Positions 7,370 through 16,056 of a stretch of 31,610 nucleotides of DNA are shown one piece after another. Position numbers and translations under genes: made by a program. Source of the DNA: Bacteroidota bacterium (GTDB lineage: Bacteria > Bacteroidota > Bacteroidia > Chitinophagales > Chitinophagaceae). The number at the start of each line of letters is the position of its first letter. Positions within the stretch are counted from its first letter, which is position 1. The stretch covers positions 1 through 31,610 of the forward strand of contig CANHUW010000002.1 in NCBI GenBank assembly GCA_947463975.1, read 5' to 3'. Below the pieces are notes generated by a model that was not told the origin of the DNA, ran no database searches, and saw only the letters and a list, made by a program, of their open reading frames with translations.

Positions 7370-10300
7370 ATGTTAAATAAAATTATTCAATTTTCTATTA
7401 AGAATAGATTAATTGTACTACTTGGATTATTTGCTTTATTTGTAGGGGGTATTTATTCCATTTCAAAATTACCCATAGACGCTGTCCCTGATATTACCAA
7501 TAACCAAGTAATGATTATTACATCTGCTCCAAGCGCCGGCGCGCCAGATGTAGAGCGCTTGATTACTGTTCCTATTGAACAAGCGACCAGAAATATACCA
7601 GGCATTATTGAGCAAAGAAGTTTTTCTAGATTTGGATTGAGTTTGGTAACCATTGTGTTTGACGATAAGATGGATATCTATTGGGCTAGAAATCAGGTTT
7701 CGGAAAGATTAATTACTGTAAAATCACAAATTCCTGAAGCAATGGGTATTCCTGAATTAGGTCCATTGACGACTGGTTTAGGAGAGATTTTTCAATATGT
7801 AGTAAGAGCAAAGAAAGGGTATGAAAAAAAATATACCCTAACAGAATTAAGAACTATTCAAGATTGGATTGTACGCAAACAATTATTGGGTACTCCAGGA
7901 GTTGCTGATGTAAGTAGTTTTGGAGGGGCTGTTAAACAATTCGAGGTTTCTGTAAACACGGAATTACTTAAGAATTATAAACTTTCAGTAAATGATGTTT
8001 TTACTGCACTGAATCAAAATAATCAAAATGCAGGAGGCACCTATATAGAACATGGCCCGGGTGTTTTGTTTATTAGAACAGAAGGCATGGTAAATTCTTT
8101 GGAAAATATTGGGGCAATTCCTGTTAAAACAATGTCTAATGGTATTCCTTTATTGGTAAGAGATATCGCAACAGTTAAATTAGGGGAAGCTACTAGATTT
8201 GGAGCCACTGCTTATAATGACAAAGGTGAAGTAGCTGGAGCTGTGGTGATGATGTTAAAAGGAGAGAATAGTAAATTGGTGATTGATAATGTAAAAGCAA
8301 AAATTGCAGTAATTGAAAAATCTTTGCCCGAAGGAGTTGTGATTGAAGCATTTTTAGATAGAACAAAAATGGTGAATAATGCTATAAGCACGGTGGTAAC
8401 TAATTTATTGGAAGGTGCTTTAATTGTGATTTTTGTTTTGATTTTATTTTTAGGAAATCTTAGAGCGGGATTAGTAGTAGCTTCTGTGATTCCTTTATCT
8501 ATGTTATTTGCATTTATATTGATGCATTTATTTGGCGTAAGTGGAAACTTAATGAGCTTGGGCGCGTTAGATTTTGGATTATTGGTAGATGGAGCAGTCA
8601 TTATTGTAGAAGCTGTGCTACATCAATTGTATAAACCAGCTAAGACCACACAAGATTCTCCTACATTAGATAGATCAACAATGAATGAAATGGTCGGTCA
8701 TATCTCTAATAAGATGATGGGGGCTGCAGCATTTGGTCAGATCATTATTTTAATTGTGTATCTGCCCATATTAACACTAAGGGGTATTGAAGGAAAGATG
8801 TTTGGCCCTATGGCACAAACTGTCTCCTTTGCTTTGATAGGAGCTTTTATACTTTCAGTTACCTATGTTCCTATGATGAGTGCTTGGGTATTAAATAGAA
8901 ATAGAGTTCAAAAAGAAACACTTACTGATAAGTTAATGCAGCGCGTAGAAAATTTCTATCAGCCATTATTAGAAAAGGCTTTACGTATACCTAAGAAAAT
9001 TTTATTGGTTACGATCACAGTTTTTTTGTTTGCTATATATATACTTACAACATTAGGGGGTGAATTTATTCCAAAATTAGAAGAAGGAGATTTTGCAGTG
9101 GATACTAGGGTGTTATCTGGCTCTTCCTTGAAAACAACCCTGGAAGCAACACAGAAAGCGTCTAAGCAATTACTTGATCATTTTCCAGAGATTGAAAAAA
9201 TAGTCACTAAAATTGGGGCAGGGGAGATTCCTACGGATCCAATGCCAATGGATGCGTCTGATTTGATGATTATATTAAAAGACAAAAAAGACTGGGTGTC
9301 TGCAACAACTTTTGATGAATTAGCAGATACTATGAGCAAAGTGATGGCTCATGTGCCAGGAATTACCTCAGGTTTTCAATATCCAGTACAAATGAGATTC
9401 AACGAATTAATGACTGGATCAAGGCAGGATGTTTCGTGTAAGATTTTTGGTGAGAATTTAGATACTTTAGCTAAGTATGCTGCACAAATGGGGGGCATCA
9501 TAAAAAAAGTAGATGGCGCTAAAGATTTATATGTTGAAACAGTTACAGGTATTTCACAAGTGGTTATTAAATATAATAGAGATGCTATTGCTAAATATGG
9601 GGCTTCTATACAAGATGTAAATCAGGTAATTCAATCTGCTTATGCTGGAGGAGTTGCTGGCAAAGTATTTGAGGGTGATAAAAGATTTGATTTAGTAGTA
9701 AAACTAAATGCCCAACAAAAGAAAGATTGGCAAGATATTGGACATTTAATGGTAAGTATTGGTACGGGCAAACAAATTCCTTTATACGAACTTGCTGAAG
9801 TGAAAATAGAAGAAGGCCCCTATCAAATTCAAAGAGAAGATGCTGCTAGAAGAATTGTAATTGGATTTAATGTTAGAGGAAAGGATGTAAAATCGGTTGT
9901 TACTGAATTGCAAAATAAAGTACAATCTCAAATTAAATTACCAGTTGGATACTATATTCAATATGGAGGACAGTTTGAAAATCTAGAACATGCAGTCAAT
10001 AGGCTTCAAATTGCTGTTCCCATTGCATTATTATTAATATTAGTGATGCTGTTTTTTGCATTTAATAATTTAAAACATTGTTTACTCATTTTTTCCGCAA
10101 TTCCTTTTTCTGCAATTGGGGGAGTATTGGCACTTTGGTTAAGAGGTATGCCATTTAGTATATCCGCAGGAGTTGGATTTATTGCCTTATTTGGAGTGGC
10201 TGTTTTAAATGGCATTGTTTTATTAACTGAAATGAATAAGCTTGCCAAAGAAACTAATTTCACTATTCATGAAATTATATTCAATGCAACTAAATCTAGA

Positions 10301-11701
10301 CTAAGACCTATTTTAATTACTGCTTCAGTAGCTTCTCTTGGTTTTATCCCTATGGCTATTAGTACGGGGTCTGGTGCAGAAGTACAAAAACCACTGGCAA
10401 CTGTAGTGATTGGAGGGCTTATAACAGCTACTTTTTTAACCTTATTTGTCTTACCTATTTTATATCAAATGATTGAAAAAAGAACACATGTAATGAAGCA
10501 GCCTTTGTTAATTATTGTAGTACTGTGTTTATTCAATGGATTGAATGTACAAGCACAGAGCAGTATACTTAAACGAACCAAAGAACAGGTTATTACAAGA
10601 GCTTTAGAAGTAGCCCCTTTGATGAAATCCAATGCTGCACAATTTGGATATTTTAGTGCTTTAAGTGCTAACAGGTTTGATCCTGCTAAAGCATCATTTA
10701 AAGCAGATTACGGCAATGTTAATAGTGCTTTCAATGATTCAAAATATTTTATTGAACAGACATTTGATTTACCCATGGTGTATAAACAACAACAAAATGT
10801 GTTTGCTTCCATGCTAAAATCCAATCAATATCAAGCTTTATTGGACAAGCAATTCATTAAGTGGTCGGTGGAGCAATTATATATCCACTGGCAATATTTA
10901 TTGTCTAAAGAGCTTGTTTTAAAGCAATTTCAGCAACTATATGCTAAACAATTAAGTCTATCAGAAGCTAGATATACTGCAGGGCAAGATAATGGATTGG
11001 AGAGATTGAATATCCAAAACTGGGTTGCTCAGAATGAACAAAATGTGTTAAAAAATAATTTGGAATTAAAAACCATTCAAAGCCAGTTGGGTTTGATTTT
11101 ACAAGATAGTACTAAATTTCTACCTTCAGAAGCATTAACTATTCAAGTACAGTTAGTAGATACGGTTTTAAATGCTGATCATCCTTTGTATTCCATATGG
11201 CAACAAAAGCTACAAACTGCTATTTTTGAAACCCAATTACAAAAAGCAAAAAATTTACCTCAATGGTCGGTTGGTGCAGCTAACCAAAGTTTTCGACTAG
11301 CCACTACGGATCAACAAAGGTATAATTCTGTATCAGTTGGTTTGAATTTGCCATTATTCTCTAAGTATGGTAGACAAAAGGTTAAAGCAAGTACATTCAA
11401 CGAGCAATTTGTTGCTTCAGAACAAGAAAAAGTAATGCAAGAATTAAGAATGAATATTCAAAAAGCCTGGGGAAATTATCAACAAGCAATAGAAGTGTGT
11501 CAATATCTAAATAAACAATTGTTGCCCAATACTAGAAAGTTAGGCGAGATGGCAAGTTTTTCTTTTCAGCAAGGACAAATCAATTATATTGAATGGTCAA
11601 ATAGTTTGAATCAAGTTCAATTAGCAGAACAACAATATTTGGATGCCTTATTGACACTCAATATGCAGCAGTCTTATTTATATTACCTGCTATCAAAATA
11701 A
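7370..11701 (+). CDS. CusA/CzcA-family heavy-metal RND efflux pump fused to a TolC-like outer membrane factor domain
   Basis: A 1443-residue fusion. Residues 1 to about 1040 are a complete heavy-metal RND pump: TM1 after MLNKIIQFSIKNR, periplasmic domains, and the TM4 proton-relay motif D401-FGLLVD407-GAVIIVE414, almost the same numbering as CzcA D402/D408/E415; a second TM bundle ends at YQMIEKRTH. From Met1042 (base 10493) a signal-peptide-like segment (MKQPLLIIVVLCLFNGLNVQAQ) leads into about 380 residues of long amphipathic helices with the TolC/CusC pattern (AGQDNGLERLNIQNW, QGQINYIEWSNSLNQ). Related fusions are known in Bacteroidota. The pump exports monovalent (Cu, Ag) or divalent (Co, Zn, Cd) ions with proton import; the FNELMTGSRQD region looks more CzcA-like while the neighbours suggest copper. 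The adaptor gene follows after 22 nt. Confidence 0.95.
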   Translation: MLNKIIQFSIKNRLIVLLGLFALFVGGIYSISKLPIDAVPDITNNQVMIITSAPSAGAPDVERLITVPIEQATRNIPGIIEQRSFSRFGLSLVTIVFDDKMDIYWARNQVSERLITVKSQIPEAMGIPELGPLTTGLGEIFQYVVRAKKGYEKKYTLTELRTIQDWIVRKQLLGTPGVADVSSFGGAVKQFEVSVNTELLKNYKLSVNDVFTALNQNNQNAGGTYIEHGPGVLFIRTEGMVNSLENIGAIPVKTMSNGIPLLVRDIATVKLGEATRFGATAYNDKGEVAGAVVMMLKGENSKLVIDNVKAKIAVIEKSLPEGVVIEAFLDRTKMVNNAISTVVTNLLEGALIVIFVLILFLGNLRAGLVVASVIPLSMLFAFILMHLFGVSGNLMSLGALDFGLLVDGAVIIVEAVLHQLYKPAKTTQDSPTLDRSTMNEMVGHISNKMMGAAAFGQIIILIVYLPILTLRGIEGKMFGPMAQTVSFALIGAFILSVTYVPMMSAWVLNRNRVQKETLTDKLMQRVENFYQPLLEKALRIPKKILLVTITVFLFAIYILTTLGGEFIPKLEEGDFAVDTRVLSGSSLKTTLEATQKASKQLLDHFPEIEKIVTKIGAGEIPTDPMPMDASDLMIILKDKKDWVSATTFDELADTMSKVMAHVPGITSGFQYPVQMRFNELMTGSRQDVSCKIFGENLDTLAKYAAQMGGIIKKVDGAKDLYVETVTGISQVVIKYNRDAIAKYGASIQDVNQVIQSAYAGGVAGKVFEGDKRFDLVVKLNAQQKKDWQDIGHLMVSIGTGKQIPLYELAEVKIEEGPYQIQREDAARRIVIGFNVRGKDVKSVVTELQNKVQSQIKLPVGYYIQYGGQFENLEHAVNRLQIAVPIALLLILVMLFFAFNNLKHCLLIFSAIPFSAIGGVLALWLRGMPFSISAGVGFIALFGVAVLNGIVLLTEMNKLAKETNFTIHEIIFNATKSRLRPILITASVASLGFIPMAISTGSGAEVQKPLATVVIGGLITATFLTLFVLPILYQMIEKRTHVMKQPLLIIVVLCLFNGLNVQAQSSILKRTKEQVITRALEVAPLMKSNAAQFGYFSALSANRFDPAKASFKADYGNVNSAFNDSKYFIEQTFDLPMVYKQQQNVFASMLKSNQYQALLDKQFIKWSVEQLYIHWQYLLSKELVLKQFQQLYAKQLSLSEARYTAGQDNGLERLNIQNWVAQNEQNVLKNNLELKTIQSQLGLILQDSTKFLPSEALTIQVQLVDTVLNADHPLYSIWQQKLQTAIFETQLQKAKNLPQWSVGAANQSFRLATTDQQRYNSVSVGLNLPLFSKYGRQKVKASTFNEQFVASEQEKVMQELRMNIQKAWGNYQQAIEVCQYLNKQLLPNTRKLGEMASFSFQQGQINYIEWSNSLNQVQLAEQQYLDALLTLNMQQSYLYYLLSK

Positions 11702-11723
11702 TCAACATTTAAAAATATATTAT

Positions 11724-12866
11724 ATGAAAAAATATTTTATTTCCCTTATTGTTTTGCTAGCACTCAATGCTTGTAATGCTAATAAGCCAAAAATAAATTC
11801 GGATTTTACAGAAGATACTACGCCTGTGAATACAATAGTGGTATTAGATCAAAATCAGCTTAAAGAAGCGAACCTGAAAATGGCTGTTTTAGAAAAAGGT
11901 ACAGCAAGTATGGAGTTGCATTTGAATGGTAAAATAGATGTTCCTCCTACAGCCATAGCATCTGTGAGTATACCCATGGGTGGCTATGTTCAAGATATTA
12001 ATTTAATTCCAGGTAATTATGTAAAAAAAGGGAGTACAATTGCAACTATTAAAGATCCTCAATTTGTGCAGCTGCAAGAAGATTATTTATCTACGAAAGC
12101 TAAATCAGTTTATTTGTCTCAAGATATCGAACGCCAAAAATTATTATTACAACAAGATGCCGTAAGTAAGAAAACCTTTCAATTATTACAATCAGAATAT
12201 AATACTAATGCTATAGCCTTAAAAGGGTTTGCAGAAAAATTGCAATTGATCAATATTGACCCTGCAGGATTAACCATTGATAAAATTTCTAGTAAGGTAA
12301 ATTTAGTCGCACCAATTTCTGGTTATGTTTCTAAGGTAAATATTAATAGAGGGAAATATGTAGCACCTACGGAAATTCTTTTGGAAATCATAGACCCAAA
12401 TGATGTGCATGCAGCTGTCACTATTTATGAAAAAGACATTTCATACTTTAAAGAAGGTATGAAAGGTAAAGTTACTTTAGCAAATGAGTCCAATAAATCT
12501 TATGCGGTATCAGTTTTAGCGGTATCAAAAAATTTAGATGATGATAAGTCTGGATTATTACATTGTCATTTTGTGTCTGTGCCCAAAAATATGGTACCAG
12601 GTATGTTTTTAACCGCTGACTTTTCTGTCAACAATACCAATGCGGTCATTGTGCCAATCAATGCAATTCAAAGATTCCAAGGAATTGATTATATTTTTAT
12701 CCAAAAATCTGCCAATCAATTTGAAGCAAAGCAAGTGACTGTGGGGACTATTAATAAAACTACTGCAGCTATTCTAAATCCTGAAGCATCAGAATGGGTA
12801 GGTAAAAATATGGTGATTGAAAATGCCTTTAGTTTATTAGGCAAACTAATGAACAAGTCAGAGTAA
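11724..12866 (+). CDS. RND metal-efflux periplasmic adaptor lipoprotein (CusB/CzcB-like)
   Basis: A 380-residue membrane-fusion protein. The N-terminus MKKYFISLIVLLALNAC is a lipoprotein signal with the acylated Cys at 17. The order of domains is typical: barrel-sandwich first half (VSIPMGGYVQDINLIPGNYVKKG), alpha-helical hairpin (about 110-170), second lipoyl half (LVAPISGYVSKVNINRGKYV), beta-barrel (DVHAAVTIYEKDISYFKEGMKG) and membrane-proximal domain. It should link the RND pump to the outer-membrane-factor domain, which here is fused to the pump, so pump and adaptor alone could form the tripartite route. The gene follows the pump by 22 nt and is the last of the operon. No N-terminal metal-binding Met triad is obvious. 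Family confident; metal unspecified. Confidence 0.92.
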   Translation: MKKYFISLIVLLALNACNANKPKINSDFTEDTTPVNTIVVLDQNQLKEANLKMAVLEKGTASMELHLNGKIDVPPTAIASVSIPMGGYVQDINLIPGNYVKKGSTIATIKDPQFVQLQEDYLSTKAKSVYLSQDIERQKLLLQQDAVSKKTFQLLQSEYNTNAIALKGFAEKLQLINIDPAGLTIDKISSKVNLVAPISGYVSKVNINRGKYVAPTEILLEIIDPNDVHAAVTIYEKDISYFKEGMKGKVTLANESNKSYAVSVLAVSKNLDDDKSGLLHCHFVSVPKNMVPGMFLTADFSVNNTNAVIVPINAIQRFQGIDYIFIQKSANQFEAKQVTVGTINKTTAAILNPEASEWVGKNMVIENAFSLLGKLMNKSE

Positions 12867-12874
12867 AATGTAGC

Positions 12875-14068
12875 TTAAGATTCAAAGTAAGCTAAACTGC
12901 CGCCTACCCAGGTGGCAGTTTTGTTATAATTCACGCCAACCATTTTTCCCTTACTAAGTCTTACCAGATTCATTGTGGCTGTATATTTTTGTTGTGCATT
13001 ATCCCAAAAATAGAATAATCTAATTTCCGCTTTGGTAGGCCCAGTGGGGGTTTCAATGATTGGAGCATAACTTACTTTTTCTTGTAAAATCCAGTTTTGT
13101 GGATCTTTAATCTCGGAAATAATGTCTTCTGTAAGTTCAATGATCACTCCTTGTCCAGCAAAAGAGAATAAAGGTTTAAGAATGTAATGATCTAGGTTGC
13201 TAGGTATTTCTTTAACGGTATGTAAAAATTGGGTATGAGGAATAGATATACCGTTTAAAAAAGGTAAACTGTATTTACTAAATCTAAAAAAATGATGAGG
13301 GTGAGTCACCCATTCGAGTCCTTCTGTATTTCTAATGATTTCCCATTTTTCTTGTATAGCTGCATCTTGTTGCTGAATCTCTTCAAATACCATTCTATTG
13401 TATATTCTTTCAATTTGAATATCTTTTCCTGCTCTGTGGTAATATAAATGATCTTTTTTTTGAAAGATCTCAGAAATACAAACAATAGGTAATCCAATTA
13501 TTGATTGTGTATGATAGAAATCAATTTTTGTTTTTTGTTCCTCTGGTTTGATTTCTAATAAAACAGTATATTTATTATTTTCTCCCAATACGATCTTTTT
13601 GAAATGCGCTATATATTGTTCTCTGTTATAGTGATTTAAAAAAGGAGTATAGTTTAAAGGTATTTCAAATGCATCATTAAATGCATCATCATGAAGTAAT
13701 TCAAAAGCAAATAAGGATGGGAATCCTTGCAACTCAATTAATTTAGGAACTATTTCTTTTTGCTCGTTTTCTGCAATGGCAAAATCTATGACTAAGCATT
13801 CTGGTAAGGAAGTTTCGTTTTTAGTAGAAGCATATTCAGGAATAGCATCTTCAGTTTTGTGGATGAATTCAGGTTGAGATAACTGATGACAAATTGAATT
13901 ACCTGCATTTAATAGTAATTGCGTGAATGGTTTATCCAGAAATATGGGCGTTTCTGCTAATCTAAATTGAAGTTGCCCTCCTTGAACTTTTTCAATGAAT
14001 TGAATATAAGTTTGGTACTTTTTATCTGTAAATGCTTTGTTAAATTGTTTTCTTATATCAGGCTTCAT
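12875..14068 (-). CDS. ATP-grasp-like ligase (glutathionylspermidine-synthase-like or circularly permuted type), function unknown
   Basis: A 397-residue soluble protein with no signal peptide. The C-terminal 100 residues look like an ATP-grasp active site: K298-PLFSFAGQGV (nucleotide-binding Lys plus Gly loop), WILQ329E330 (hinge), A-E348-I-R350 (Mg-ATP acidic/Arg pair) and RLSKGKMVGVN380 near the end, then TWVGGS. The N-terminal 290 residues are not familiar. ATP-grasp enzymes join a carboxylate to an amine or thiol through an acyl phosphate. Its ATG overlaps the amidotransferase stop by 4 nt (ATGA), so translation is coupled to a glutamine amidotransferase and, upstream of that, a metallopeptidase. 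A peptide or amino-acid ligase is plausible but the substrate cannot be named. The stop lies only 8 nt from the convergent adaptor gene. Confidence 0.65.
   Translation of the reverse strand: MKPDIRKQFNKAFTDKKYQTYIQFIEKVQGGQLQFRLAETPIFLDKPFTQLLLNAGNSICHQLSQPEFIHKTEDAIPEYASTKNETSLPECLVIDFAIAENEQKEIVPKLIELQGFPSLFAFELLHDDAFNDAFEIPLNYTPFLNHYNREQYIAHFKKIVLGENNKYTVLLEIKPEEQKTKIDFYHTQSIIGLPIVCISEIFQKKDHLYYHRAGKDIQIERIYNRMVFEEIQQQDAAIQEKWEIIRNTEGLEWVTHPHHFFRFSKYSLPFLNGISIPHTQFLHTVKEIPSNLDHYILKPLFSFAGQGVIIELTEDIISEIKDPQNWILQEKVSYAPIIETPTGPTKAEIRLFYFWDNAQQKYTATMNLVRLSKGKMVGVNYNKTATWVGGSLAYFES
12894..12923 (+). terminator. Likely terminator of the pump operon, lying inside the convergent gene
   Basis: AAACTGCCGCC (12894-12904) pairs with GGTGGCAGTTT (12911-12921) as an 11-bp stem with one G-T pair and a 6-nt loop, then TTGTT. 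It begins 28 nt after the adaptor stop and overlaps the last codons of the minus-strand ATP-grasp-like gene. On the minus strand no T tract follows, so it should act on + transcripts. Confidence 0.6.
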
Positions 14069-14850
14069 TCTTGAATAGCTTTATTCAAAAAATTAGGAAT
14101 CATGATAGAGAATGTTGCTTCAACTTTTGAAGGATCTTTAATGGAATGATGTGTTTTTTTCCATTTAAGCTCACCGAAACTTTCAATCATGGAATCCTTT
14201 ACTTCGGATTGTGTGAAATATGGATCTAATAAAGAAGGGTCCGCTTCGGGATGAAATTGCACCCCATACATTTGGTTATTGAATTTAACTCCCATAATGG
14301 CCCTTTCTAATGGCACACTGGGTCTTTCTTTTTCTAGAATGATAATTTGAGCTCCCATAGCTGCAATAGCCGCATCATTGGGTTCTGTAATTTGATAGTA
14401 TCTACTCTCTAAAGTATAAAATGGATCTTTTAAGCCTTCAAATAAATCATCTTTCACTAGTGGATGCACTGGTAGTATACCAATTTGTCTAGATCTTCTT
14501 AACGAGATTTTACCAATATTAAAATGTCTACAAGCAATTTGAAAACTATGACATATTAAGAATACCCATTTTTGGTGTAAAAAAGCTTGGTCCAGCCATG
14601 CAACATATTGCTGGTCCCAAGTTTCGTTGATCGTATCAGTAGGAGAACCAGGACCTCCCGTTGAGATATAGATATCAAAACTTAAATCAGGAACCTGACA
14701 TTGATCTCTTAGATGGAAAATAGTTTTTTCAATAGGCCTTGAGATAGTAGTTGCCCAATGATGTAAGATATTATCAATACACTGCATCCCTACATTAGGA
14801 CTCCCATTATACATATCGATAATGGCAATTTTAATAGGGGATGCATTCAT
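14065..14850 (-). CDS. Class I glutamine amidotransferase domain protein
   Basis: A 261-residue cytoplasmic protein built essentially of one GATase1 domain. Recognisable are STGGPGSP (about 63-70), the nucleophile elbow L-I-C100-H-S-F-Q, and the Q-F-H200-P-E202 His/Glu pair, so the Cys-His-Glu triad is intact. The elbow reads CHSFQ rather than the usual CxGxQ. Stand-alone members are often called GMP synthase-like, but no ATP-pyrophosphatase domain is present, so it is not GuaA. It would release ammonia from glutamine, or hydrolyse a gamma-glutamyl bond, for a partner. Its start shares one base with the peptidase stop (TAATG) and its stop overlaps the ATP-grasp-like start, so the three proteins are probably made in fixed ratio. 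The partner and product are unknown. Confidence 0.85.
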   Translation of the reverse strand: MNASPIKIAIIDMYNGSPNVGMQCIDNILHHWATTISRPIEKTIFHLRDQCQVPDLSFDIYISTGGPGSPTDTINETWDQQYVAWLDQAFLHQKWVFLICHSFQIACRHFNIGKISLRRSRQIGILPVHPLVKDDLFEGLKDPFYTLESRYYQITEPNDAAIAAMGAQIIILEKERPSVPLERAIMGVKFNNQMYGVQFHPEADPSLLDPYFTQSEVKDSMIESFGELKWKKTHHSIKDPSKVEATFSIMIPNFLNKAIQE

Positions 14851-15968
14851 TATAAGTAACTTAAATTAGTTTTTGGAGATAAATTCAATAAGCTTTCATA
14901 CATTAATTGAATGGTATCTGTAATATCTTTTTTATGAATCATTTCAACCGTCGTATGCATGTATCTTAAAGGAATAGAAATTAATACAGAAGGGCAACCA
15001 TCATTGGCATATGCAAAACTGTCTGTGTCTGTTCCGGTACTTCTGCTTAAGGTTCTAAACTGTACAGGAATCTTTTTTGCAGCGGCAGTATCTTCTACAA
15101 TCTTTAATAATTTATTGTGTATCGCTGGAGCATAGGCTAATGAAGGGCCGCTTCCACATTTAATATCCCCTTCAATGGCTTTATTAATCATTGGTGTGTG
15201 GGTGTCATGGGTAACATCTGTAACAATAGCAATATTAGGTTTGATTCTTCTAGCAATCATCTCAGCACCTCTTAATCCAATTTCTTCTTGTACTGCATTT
15301 ACTATATACAATCCAAAAGGCAGCTTCTTTTTATTTTCTTTTAATAATCTTGCCACTTCTGCAATCATGAATCCGCCAATTCTATTATCAAAAGCTCGAC
15401 CAATAATAAAGTCATGTGCTAATTCGTCAAAGCCTTCTTCGTATGTTACCACTGCGCCAATGTGAATACCTAACGCTTCTACTTCTTTTTTGCTTCTCGC
15501 CCCACAATCTAATGTTAGATTATCCACTTTGGGTTGAGGTTCTTTTTGTTCAGGGTTACTTAATCTAGTATGAATAGCAGGCCATCCAAAAACTGCTTTA
15601 ACAGGTCCTTTTTTGCCATGGATCCAAACACGCATACTAGGGGCAATTTGGTGATCTACGCCACCATTTCTTTTCAAGTAGATTAATCCTTGATCGTTAA
15701 TATAATTTACAAACCAACTAATCTCATCCGCATGTGCTTCAATAACCACTTTAAAGGGAGCATCGGGATTGATAACACCTACTGCAGTTCCATAAGGATC
15801 CGTAAAAGTAGTGTCTACATATTGCTTAACGTAGTTTAGCCAAATTTTTTGACCACTTGTTTCAAAACCCACAGGAGAGGGATTATTGATATACTGTTTT
15901 AAAAATTCGTAAGCCTTAGGTTGAATCTCTGTTTTCTTTGCTTTTTTAATAGTAGTTGTCTTTGCCAT
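14850..15968 (-). CDS. M42-family metallo-aminopeptidase
   Basis: A 372-residue cytoplasmic di-metal aminopeptidase of the M42 (PepA/FrvX/TET) family. The metal and catalytic residues are all present: H79 in EAHADE, D194 in RAFDNR, E228-E229 in VQEEIG, D251 in VTDVTHD and H338 in RYMHTT. The start is ATG 15968, giving a Lys/Thr-rich tail (MAKTTTIKKAKK) before the domain. Family members assemble into dodecamers that trim peptides with preferences such as Glu, Leu or Lys; the preference here is not readable. It is the first gene of a coupled operon with a glutamine amidotransferase and an ATP-grasp-like protein, an arrangement that suggests a more specific role than general peptide recycling. 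Divergent from the LuxE-like gene. Confidence 0.93.
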   Translation of the reverse strand: MAKTTTIKKAKKTEIQPKAYEFLKQYINNPSPVGFETSGQKIWLNYVKQYVDTTFTDPYGTAVGVINPDAPFKVVIEAHADEISWFVNYINDQGLIYLKRNGGVDHQIAPSMRVWIHGKKGPVKAVFGWPAIHTRLSNPEQKEPQPKVDNLTLDCGARSKKEVEALGIHIGAVVTYEEGFDELAHDFIIGRAFDNRIGGFMIAEVARLLKENKKKLPFGLYIVNAVQEEIGLRGAEMIARRIKPNIAIVTDVTHDTHTPMINKAIEGDIKCGSGPSLAYAPAIHNKLLKIVEDTAAAKKIPVQFRTLSRSTGTDTDSFAYANDGCPSVLISIPLRYMHTTVEMIHKKDITDTIQLMYESLLNLSPKTNLSYL

Positions 15969-16036
15969 AAATCTTGGTATATTTTATCTACTGCAAGATA
16001 GTACTTATTGCTTTTATTTATAGTTCAATAAATACT

Positions 16037-16044
16037 TACTTTTG
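16037..16044 (+). promoter_or_regulatory. -7 box (TACTTTTG) for the LuxE-like gene
   Basis: TACTTTTG is an exact TAnnTTTG match, 12 nt before ATG 16057. The TTG at its end (16042-16044) happens to be an in-frame possible start codon and is better read as promoter. A TTG at 16008-16010 is 26 bp upstream, longer than the usual spacing. Confidence 0.55.
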
Positions 16045-16056
16045 TACACTGAAACA

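Noticed and set aside
8212..8601. Minus-strand reading frame inside the RND pump
   Set aside because: Low-complexity antisense translation of conserved pump sequence, without a promoter or family resemblance.
12871..12894. Inverted repeat TAGCTTA/TAAGCTA across the stop of the ATP-grasp-like gene
   Set aside because: Short, AT-rich, no T tract; the stronger hairpin beside it explains termination better.
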